DNA of 6,284 bases, from the NCBI GenBank assembly GCA_013695775.1, contig JACCZV010000218.1, positions 1 to 6,284 on the forward strand, written 5' to 3'. The position numbers and the translations under genes are program-made. The notes under the pieces are model-generated. The model did no database searches. It was not told the DNA's origin and saw only the letters and a list, made by a program, of their open reading frames with translations. This document shows, in pieces, positions 1 to 4,941 of the stretch (positions within the stretch are counted from its first letter, which is position 1; every line of letters begins with the position of its first letter). Source of the stretch: Chitinophagales bacterium. Lineage in GTDB: Bacteria; Bacteroidota; Bacteroidia; Chitinophagales; UBA10324.

Positions 1-153
1 CTAGTATTTGAGACTAATGATCTCAACCATGGGTGGAACGGCTTTTACCAGGGCGTAAAGCAGGAAATGGAGGTTTATACATGGACACTGGGAGCTACTT
101 TTACTGATGGTAAAGCGGCTGTTAGAAGTGGTAATGTTACACTTCTGCGATGA
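1..153 (+). CDS. T9SS type B sorting domain, C-terminal end of a secreted/surface protein (5' partial)
   Basis: Frame 1 is open from the window edge to a TGA at 151-153 and gives 50 residues. They contain the pattern GWNGFYQG, then EVYTW, then FTDGK, and end SGNVTLLR. This is the end of the gliding motility-associated (type B) C-terminal domain, which directs export through the type IX secretion system to the cell surface or medium. It aligns without gaps to the last 50 residues of the minus-strand protein at the other end of the window, with 19 identities by hand count, including GW, G, Y, F, G and the final R. The passenger part lies outside the window, so what the protein does cannot be told. 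The PorP/SprF gene begins 37 bp downstream, the usual arrangement for a type B cargo and its partner. Confidence 0.85.
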   Translation, partial: LVFETNDLNHGWNGFYQGVKQEMEVYTWTLGATFTDGKAAVRSGNVTLLR

Positions 154-190
154 GTTTACTAATGATGATGGAGATGAAGATTTTAAATTT

Positions 191-1204
191 ATGAAAAGGT
201 TCTGTACCCTTATAATATTGTTTACGGTAACAGTGAAGATGCTGGTAGCTCAGGACGTTCATTTTTCTCAATATTATGCCACTCCGCTCACCATCAATCC
301 ATCATATACCGGAAGCTTCACGGGTGATTATCGTGCTGGTATAAATTACCGTCAGCAATGGGGCAGTGTTACAGTTCCATATAAAACATTTGATTTTTAT
401 GGAGACATGTCATTCAATAAGAATCGCTTTCACCACAACTATTTCTCAGCAGGTCTGATTCTGGTTTCAGACCGGGCAGGCGACGGCGATTTATCTGTCA
501 CTAAGGTGATGGGTTCAGGGGCCTTTCATTTCAATCCGGATGGCAATAAAGCAAATTTTATCTCCTTTGGAGTCCAGGCAGGAATGGTTCAGAAATCAGT
601 TGACTTCACGAAGTTTTATTTCGATAACCAGTGGAATGATGCTGGCTTCGACACCGGTTTGCCAAACGAAGAAAATTATTTAGCTCAGAAAATTAGCTAC
701 CCCGATGTAGCTGCTGGAATTTCTTATTCATACAGCGGTTCCGAAAATATTTCAATTTATGCAGGCATTGCTGCTTATCACATCCTCCGCCCACAGGATT
801 CGTTTTACGGAAATACGGAGAACCGCCTAGGAATCAGACCAGCAGCCAATGCAGGAACCATTATTAGGATATCAGATCTGGTATACATTTACCCAAGCAT
901 AATGTATATGTATCAGACGAAAGCTCATGAGCTATTGGCCGGAAGCATGCTAAGCTTTGAATTGAACACATCCTCATCGAATCAAATATTTGCTGGATTG
1001 TTTGGACGGTTTGGCGATGCAGTAATTCCTGTAATTGGCTATCAGTTCGAGCATTGGCGCGCATTTATCAATTATGATGTAAACACCTCAGAATTAAAAT
1101 CTGCTTCTGGAGGAAAGGGCGCTTTCGAGCTCTCCATCTCTTATACCGGCTGGTATAAAAAACCAACAGATAAAATCATTGATCTGCCTTGCCCAAGATT
1201 TTGA
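191..1204 (+). CDS. PorP/SprF family type IX secretion system outer-membrane protein
   Basis: This gene encodes 337 residues from ATG 191. An N-terminal signal peptide (about residues 1-20, probable cleavage in MLVA|QD) is followed at once by the family hallmark QDVHFSQYY (21-29), then INPSYTG (35-41) and YRQQW (53-57). The rest is rich in alternating aromatic and glycine residues, as in a 12-14 stranded beta-barrel, and the protein ends CPRF, common in this family. Members are outer-membrane proteins that work with the T9SS; SprF is needed to deliver the adhesin SprB, and many are encoded beside a type B CTD protein, as here. I chose ATG 191 because the upstream in-frame ATG at 107 lies inside the preceding gene and would place 28 charged residues before the signal peptide. 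A lysine (K16) inside the signal hydrophobic core is slightly unusual. The family is clear. Orthology to PorP or SprF specifically is not, so no symbol is given. Confidence 0.9.
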   Translation: MKRFCTLIILFTVTVKMLVAQDVHFSQYYATPLTINPSYTGSFTGDYRAGINYRQQWGSVTVPYKTFDFYGDMSFNKNRFHHNYFSAGLILVSDRAGDGDLSVTKVMGSGAFHFNPDGNKANFISFGVQAGMVQKSVDFTKFYFDNQWNDAGFDTGLPNEENYLAQKISYPDVAAGISYSYSGSENISIYAGIAAYHILRPQDSFYGNTENRLGIRPAANAGTIIRISDLVYIYPSIMYMYQTKAHELLAGSMLSFELNTSSSNQIFAGLFGRFGDAVIPVIGYQFEHWRAFINYDVNTSELKSASGGKGAFELSISYTGWYKKPTDKIIDLPCPRF

Positions 1205-1217
1205 GCCGACTGTTCCT

Positions 1218-1634
1218 ATGAGGTCAATCATTTTAGAAAAAATAAAGCTACATCATAATTATTTTCAATTTAAAGGCTCATGCCTTTGGGTATTTAGCAT
1301 AAGCTTAATCCTGGCCTGTAATAATTCTAAAAGCAGATACCCACCACAACCGGATGTCTCAAAAGTGAAAGTCGGGATGTCATATATTGAAGTGCTTGAA
1401 GTAGCGGGCCTTCCCACTGAAAAAATAAATGTAGGCACAGTTACTGATCAATTCAATCATCAGACCCAAACCGAAGAATGGTACTATGGTAACAACCAAT
1501 TAATTGTAATAGTAAACGATACTGTAGAATCTGTTGACCGGGATGTTGCCAGCACCTACCGGAAGATACAATATATCATTGATTCGGCCAAAGCAGCCGG
1601 TGACACCAGGCCAATGATAGCTCCCGGCAATTAG
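1218..1634 (+). CDS. small lipoprotein with BamE/SmpA-like motif
   Basis: This gene encodes 138 residues from ATG 1218, 13 bp after the porP-type stop, which suggests co-transcription. A hydrophobic stretch (about residues 22-33) ends in the lipobox ILAC with Cys34, so the mature protein should be a lipid-anchored product of about 105 residues. After a short NNSKSRYPPQP linker comes VKVGMSYIEVLEVAGLP (50-66), which resembles the 'GMt..eV...lG.P' helix of SmpA/OmlA/BamE-like domains. EEWYYG (86-91) and a strand LIVIVND (95-101) then match the following beta segments of that fold. The n-region of about 21 residues is long for a signal peptide, but there is no later ATG before the lipobox. A TTG at 1179 would lengthen it further and is unlikely. 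Assigning the fold rests on motif likeness only; a role in outer-membrane protein assembly or in helping the neighbouring PorP-like barrel is inference. Confidence 0.7.
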   Translation: MRSIILEKIKLHHNYFQFKGSCLWVFSISLILACNNSKSRYPPQPDVSKVKVGMSYIEVLEVAGLPTEKINVGTVTDQFNHQTQTEEWYYGNNQLIVIVNDTVESVDRDVASTYRKIQYIIDSAKAAGDTRPMIAPGN

Positions 1635-1676
1635 TCCTTATTTCTCTAATCGCACTAACATGGTTACTTTGATGAT

Positions 1677-2153
1677 ATGATATTTGAATTCCTGGCGCAT
1701 AAACCACACACCTATCTTTGGTTTGCCATCTCTTTAGTCATCATAGTAATTCTAAATGCCCTCCTTATTCAGTCGCTACACGCCTTTTTACTCAACTGGA
1801 ATGAGTGGATAAAAGAATCCGTTGTACTGATTGTGCCCTGGATGTTCCTCCTATTCCTTCCGTCTGTCTTTATTGGAATGTTCATTTATTATTCACTTAG
1901 AAATAGATATCGTTTTATTTTGGAGGAAACAAATTTAAAAGTCGTTCGCATCAATTCCCGGAAGAAAGAAATCGGCTCCGTGCAAACTTTTGAATGGGAC
2001 GACCTGCTATCGTTTCGCTTCAGTGATTTTGAGGAGAATCAGTATTTCACCCTTGTTTTCCGTGATAAAGAAAATAACCTGATTTTACATCGGAACTCGG
2101 GTGACTTTGAATCTTTTTTTGAAGAGCTGAAAAAACAGATGAAATTAAATTAA
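1677..2153 (+). CDS. two-helix inner-membrane protein with a possible PH-like cytoplasmic domain, unknown function
   Basis: This gene encodes 158 residues from ATG 1677. Two long hydrophobic segments are visible, about residues 13-38 (YLWFAISLVIIVILNALLI...) and 48-73 (VVLIVPWMFLLFLPSVFIG...), separated by a short loop containing WNEWIKES. The remainder (about 75-158) is soluble and alternates short strands: RYRFILEETNLKVV, the charged RINSRKKEIG, FEWDDLLSFRFSDFEE, YFTLVFRDKENNLILHRN, and a final amphipathic helix FESFFEELKKQMK. This layout, two helices followed by a strand-rich domain capped by a helix, recalls membrane-anchored bacterial PH-like (YcxB/YdbT type) proteins, but I do not recognise the family with certainty. 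The gene sits 42 bp after the lipoprotein gene and 110 bp before gldC. No clear SD or promoter box was seen at its start, so it may belong to the upstream operon. Confidence 0.75.
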   Translation: MIFEFLAHKPHTYLWFAISLVIIVILNALLIQSLHAFLLNWNEWIKESVVLIVPWMFLLFLPSVFIGMFIYYSLRNRYRFILEETNLKVVRINSRKKEIGSVQTFEWDDLLSFRFSDFEENQYFTLVFRDKENNLILHRNSGDFESFFEELKKQMKLN

Positions 2154-2192
2154 CGAAAATAGCCTGATGAAATTTAGGTAGGAAACTCTATT

Positions 2193-2241
2193 TGATTCAT
2201 TTAAGAATCACCCACTAAATCATTTTTTTGCTGATTAATCA
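2193..2241. repeat. clustered inverted repeats / possible operator upstream of gldC
   Basis: The half-site TGATT/AATCA occurs five times in 49 bp. The first pair forms TGATTCATTTAAGAATCA (2193-2210), a 6-bp stem with a 6-nt loop. A single AATCA lies at 2218-2222. The last pair forms the perfect 10-bp palindrome TGATTAATCA (2232-2241). A T7 run sits between them at 2223-2229. The whole cluster lies in the 110-bp gap between the membrane-protein gene and gldC, ending 22 bp before ATG 2264. It could be a repressor or activator site, or the first hairpin plus the T run could act as a weak terminator. AT-rich DNA yields such palindromes by chance fairly often, so the call is tentative. Confidence 0.3.
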
Positions 2242-2263
2242 ACACCTTTACGAAAATTGATAA

Positions 2264-2623
2264 ATGATGAGTGAAGACATGCTCGCCACCCGCGTAAGCA
2301 CCATCAGCCTTATGATAGGGCTTGACAAAAACAATATTCCTGAAAAGATCAACTGGGAGGCAACAGATGCAGCACCGGGCATACATGAGTCTAATGCAAT
2401 GCTGCTGGCGCTTTGGGATCATCGCGATAAAACAGGGATGAGCATTGACATCTGGACGAAGGAGATGACCGTTCCTGAAATGAATCTCTTCTTCTACCAA
2501 ACCATCTCTACCCTCGCAGACACTTTCCTGCGTGCTACCAATAACAAATTGTTGAGTGATGATATAAAGAATTTCGCCAGGGAATTTATAGAGAAGGTTA
2601 AGAAATCGGAAAAGGCAGGTTAA
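2264..2623 (+). CDS. gldC: gliding motility protein GldC
   Basis: This gene encodes 119 residues, the size usual for GldC. The sequence follows the family pattern throughout: STISLMIGLDKNNIPEKINW (13-32), an acidic stretch, then MLLALWDHRDKTGMSIDIW (46-64), TKEMTVPEMNLFFYQT (65-80), ADTFLRAT (85-92), and a helical C-terminus with AREFIEKVKK. No signal peptide or membrane segment is seen, so it should be cytoplasmic. In Flavobacterium johnsoniae GldC is an accessory protein whose loss reduces but does not abolish gliding, and its gene lies beside gldB; no gldB is present here. Two adjacent ATGs (2264, 2267) are equally possible starts, giving 119 or 118 residues. No SD is evident before them. 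The family assignment is confident; that the host actually glides is not shown, because non-gliding Bacteroidetes can also carry gldC. Confidence 0.88.
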   Translation: MMSEDMLATRVSTISLMIGLDKNNIPEKINWEATDAAPGIHESNAMLLALWDHRDKTGMSIDIWTKEMTVPEMNLFFYQTISTLADTFLRATNNKLLSDDIKNFAREFIEKVKKSEKAG

Positions 2624-2688
2624 CGAGAAAAAAGCCCGCAATATATAATATTCTCATCTAATATTTAGGATAATTTATTCATTTTAAC

Positions 2689-2723
2689 TTGTATAGCACG
2701 CTTATCTGTTCAAGTTACTTTTG
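2689..2723 (+). promoter_or_regulatory. possible Bacteroidetes-type promoter (distal) for kup
   Basis: TACTTTTG at 2716-2723 matches the Bacteroidetes -7 consensus TAnnTTTG at all fixed positions. A TTG at 2689-2691 could serve as the -33 element, but the 24-nt spacer is slightly longer than is typical. Transcription would begin near 2730 and give a leader of about 160 nt before kup that includes the 40-codon ORF. Confidence 0.4.
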
Positions 2724-2758
2724 CCGCTCTCTTACAATACCTACCTCGCAAACAACAG

Positions 2759-2881
2759 ATGATTTGTTTATTAAAAGTATTATCCAAGAAGTATTACGGG
2801 TTGCCAAAGTTTTTTGCCAGAAGCTCACTTCTAAAGTTCAATTTTTCAATTATTAACAATCAATCTAACTTTGGCGAATAA
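2759..2881 (+). CDS. possible 40-residue leader peptide upstream of kup
   Basis: An ATG at 2759 opens 40 codons ending at TAA 2879-2881, in the same frame as kup and 9 bp before its GTG. The peptide begins MICLLKVLSKKYYGLPKFF and is basic and hydrophobic (K at 6, 10, 11, 17 and 26; R21), ending in the asparagine-rich INNQSNFGE. It starts about 29 nt after the start predicted from the distal promoter box. No homology is recognised and no SD is seen. An open frame of this size arises by chance easily, so it is listed only as a candidate leader or upstream ORF. Confidence 0.15.
   Translation: MICLLKVLSKKYYGLPKFFARSSLLKFNFSIINNQSNFGE
2866..2873 (+). promoter_or_regulatory. possible -7 promoter box directly before kup (proximal)
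   Basis: TAACTTTG matches TAnnTTTG exactly. The implied start site is around 2880, giving a leader of only about 10 nt before GTG 2891. No TTG or TTTG lies at the expected -33 distance (around 2840-2848 reads CAATTTTTC), so an activator or a weak promoter would have to be assumed. Confidence 0.35.
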
Positions 2882-2890
2882 TTCCGCCTT

Positions 2891-4876
2891 GTGAGCAATT
2901 CCAATCATGTATCCCGCTTGTCAGTGGGAATGCTGTTAATTACCCTGGGTATAGTTTTCGGTGATATAGGCACCTCTCCATTGTATGTGATGTCTGCGGT
3001 CATTGGAGATCGCCACATCTCTAAAGAATTAATCTATGGTGCGGTATCATGCGTATTCTGGACAATTACATTAATAACTTCAATAAAATATATACTACTC
3101 GTTCTTAGGGCCGATAATAAAGGCGAGGGTGGAGTGTTTGCATTGTATGCTTTGGTTCGCAAAAGAGCAAAATGGCTGGTAATTCCTGCAATTATAGGTG
3201 GCTCTACCCTACTTGCCGACGGCATGATTACACCCGCGATCTCAGTTTCATCAGCCGTTGAAGGTTTGCTGATATTGAATGATCAGATCAATACCGTACC
3301 TATTGTCATATTCATCATTGCATTGTTATTTTTATTTCAACGTGCAGGAACAAAGATTGTAGGTGCATCATTTGGCCCATTGATGGTAATCTGGTTCCTA
3401 ATGATTGGAGGTTTAGGATTAAATAAAATTTTGGGACACACCGAGATACTGAGTGCTATCAATCCCATCTACGGCATTCGACTTCTTACAGATTACCCCG
3501 GAGGATTTTGGTTATTGGGTGCTGTTTTTCTTTGCACTACTGGAGCAGAGGCCTTATATTCTGATTTGGGCCATTGCGGAAAAATAAATATCCGGGTAAG
3601 CTGGGTATTTGTGAAAATCAGTTTGCTATTAAATTATTTCGGCCAGGGAGCCTGGTTAATGCAATTTCAGGGCAAGACGCGTGCTGAGCTGGATATAGCT
3701 AACCCTTTTTATGGCATTATGCCTGAATGGTTTTTATTAATAGGAATTGGAATTGCAACCATAGCCACTGTAATTGCGAGTCAGGCTATGATAACCGGCG
3801 CCTATACTTTAATAAATGAGGCTATGCGACTTAATCTGTGGCCCAAGGTTCGTGTAGTGCACCCGACCGACCAGAAAGGTCAATTGTATGTTCCAGCAAT
3901 CAATTGGATATTATTTGCAGGATGCGTTGCCCTCGTCCTCTATTTCCGGGAATCAAAGAACATGGAAGCAGCTTACGGACTGGCTATTAACAGTACCTTC
4001 ATGGTTACCACGGTGTTGATCTGCGCCTATGCATACATTCGGAGAGGATCCTGGTTTATCACTATAGCAATCGGCATTACCTTTCTGGCTATTGAATTAA
4101 TTTTCCTGGTAGCTAACCTAATAAAATTCCCTCATGGTGGCTATGTAGCCATCATCTCTTCCCTTGTATTTTTTTCAACAATGTTTGTCTGGTACAAAGG
4201 ACGAAAAATTAAGAATCGGTTTCTTGAATTCACCGAGATGAAGGAGCTTCTGCCCAAGCTCGAAGAGCTTAGCGAAGATCAGAGCATCCCAAAATATGCC
4301 TCTCACATTATTTTCATGACCAGCGCAAACTATCCCTCACAAATAGAATCGAAATTTTTCTTTTCCATTTTTAATAAGCAGCCGAAAAGAGCAGATACGT
4401 ATTGGTTTGTTCACGTGGATGTGGTTGATGCACCCTTTACAATGGAATATGAGGTAGACATATTGAATCCCAATTTAGTCTACCGTGTTGAATTTCGACT
4501 TGGATTCAGAATTGAGCCACGTATCAATTTATACCTGCGTAAAGTGATAGAGAATATGGTAGCAAGTGGTGAAGTAGATATTACCAGCAGGTATGAGTCT
4601 CTTAATAAGTATCGCCTTCCGGGAGATTTTCGCTTTGTGGTGCTTGAAAAATATTTATCTCATGAAAATGACCTTCCATTTTTTGAAAAATTAATGATGG
4701 ATTCCTATTTCATGTTAAAAAAAATATCACTCTCGGAAGGAAGAGAGTTTGGATTAGATAGCAGTACAGTAACTATAGAAAAAATTCCGCTTGTGCTTAC
4801 ACCTCCCCGAAGTCTGAACCTGAAGCGGATTGCAGAAGAAGCACGCCAGGAAGTGGTGGAATTGATAAGAAAGTAG
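2891..4876 (+). CDS. kup: Kup-type low-affinity potassium/proton symporter
   Basis: This gene encodes 661 residues, close to the usual 620-680 of bacterial Kup proteins. Kup brings K+ into the cell, probably with H+, across the inner membrane. The family signature GDIGTSPLYV (24-33) lies in the first membrane helix, followed by NKGEGGVFALYALVRKRAKW (76-95), ADGMITPAISVSSAVEGL (109-126), FLFQRAGTKIVGASFGPLMV (147-166) and CTTGAEALYSDLGHCG (215-230). About twelve hydrophobic segments run from residue 13 to about 435. A soluble cytoplasmic C-terminal domain (about 440-661) contains YWFVHVDVVDAPFTMEYEV and FRLGFRIEPRINLYLR, typical of Bacteroidetes members. The start is GTG 2891; a TAA in frame at 2879-2881 excludes any earlier ATG, and the next ATG (residue 14) would cut into the first helix. 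It is probably monocistronic, being separated from gldC by 267 bp and convergent with the next gene. Confidence 0.95.
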   Translation: MSNSNHVSRLSVGMLLITLGIVFGDIGTSPLYVMSAVIGDRHISKELIYGAVSCVFWTITLITSIKYILLVLRADNKGEGGVFALYALVRKRAKWLVIPAIIGGSTLLADGMITPAISVSSAVEGLLILNDQINTVPIVIFIIALLFLFQRAGTKIVGASFGPLMVIWFLMIGGLGLNKILGHTEILSAINPIYGIRLLTDYPGGFWLLGAVFLCTTGAEALYSDLGHCGKINIRVSWVFVKISLLLNYFGQGAWLMQFQGKTRAELDIANPFYGIMPEWFLLIGIGIATIATVIASQAMITGAYTLINEAMRLNLWPKVRVVHPTDQKGQLYVPAINWILFAGCVALVLYFRESKNMEAAYGLAINSTFMVTTVLICAYAYIRRGSWFITIAIGITFLAIELIFLVANLIKFPHGGYVAIISSLVFFSTMFVWYKGRKIKNRFLEFTEMKELLPKLEELSEDQSIPKYASHIIFMTSANYPSQIESKFFFSIFNKQPKRADTYWFVHVDVVDAPFTMEYEVDILNPNLVYRVEFRLGFRIEPRINLYLRKVIENMVASGEVDITSRYESLNKYRLPGDFRFVVLEKYLSHENDLPFFEKLMMDSYFMLKKISLSEGREFGLDSSTVTIEKIPLVLTPPRSLNLKRIAEEARQEVVELIRK

Positions 4877-4941
4877 CTCATCGGGTGGAGTCATATTCTC
4901 AAATAAACTTAACCAAATTGAAGAACGCTTACCTGATGAGC
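4876..4941. terminator. convergent-gene stem between kup and the surface-protein gene, possible bidirectional terminator
   Basis: GCTCATCGGGT (4876-4886) and ACCTGATGAGC (4931-4941) pair over 11 bp on the + strand, with one G-U wobble (4883/4934). An inner arm TTCTCAA (4896-4902) can pair with TTGAAGAA (4918-4925) with one bulge. The outer arms include the last base of the kup stop codon and the stop plus last three codons of the minus-strand gene. There is no T tract after either arm, so it is not a classical intrinsic terminator; on the minus strand the wobble becomes an A-C mismatch. It may instead block antisense read-through or protect mRNA 3' ends. Confidence 0.4.

Larger units (their letters stand above)
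2624..2890. other. gldC-kup intergenic region (267 bp)
   Basis: This gap is longer than the others in the window and looks regulatory. From left to right it holds an AT-only inverted repeat AATATT (2647-2652 and 2660-2665), a TACTTTTG box (2716-2723), a 40-codon open frame (2759-2881), a 5-bp hairpin AGAAG-CTCA-CTTCT (2819-2832), a TAACTTTG box (2866-2873) and an imperfect palindrome (2873-2888). No strong Rho-independent terminator for gldC is visible; the AATATT hairpin is too weak to be convincing. No tRNA-like or known riboswitch-like structure was recognised. Confidence 0.5.

Noticed and set aside
107..190. Upstream in-frame ATG (107) as start of the PorP/SprF-like protein
   Set aside because: It overlaps the preceding gene by 47 bp and adds 28 mostly charged residues ahead of a clean signal peptide that begins at ATG 191.
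864..1064. 66-residue minus-strand frame inside the PorP-type gene
   Set aside because: Antisense shadow of a confident coding region, with no motif.
1179..1217. TTG 1179 as the start of the lipoprotein gene
   Set aside because: It would overlap the PorP-type gene and lengthen an already long n-region before the lipobox; ATG 1218 is adequate.
1664..1671. TTACTTTG as a -7 box before the two-helix membrane protein
   Set aside because: It mismatches TAnnTTTG at the key second base, lies only 5 bp before the start codon, and has no -33 TTG at a suitable distance.
2201..2641. 146-residue open frame on the minus strand across gldC
   Set aside because: It is the antisense of gldC, has no recognisable motif, and gldC is well supported by family pattern.
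2819..2846. AGAAG-CTCA-CTTCT hairpin followed by a T5 run as an attenuator before kup
   Set aside because: The stem is only 5 bp and the T run begins 9 nt after it, so it is too weak to call a terminator.
3034..3225. 63-residue minus-strand frame inside kup
   Set aside because: Antisense shadow of conserved kup membrane segments.
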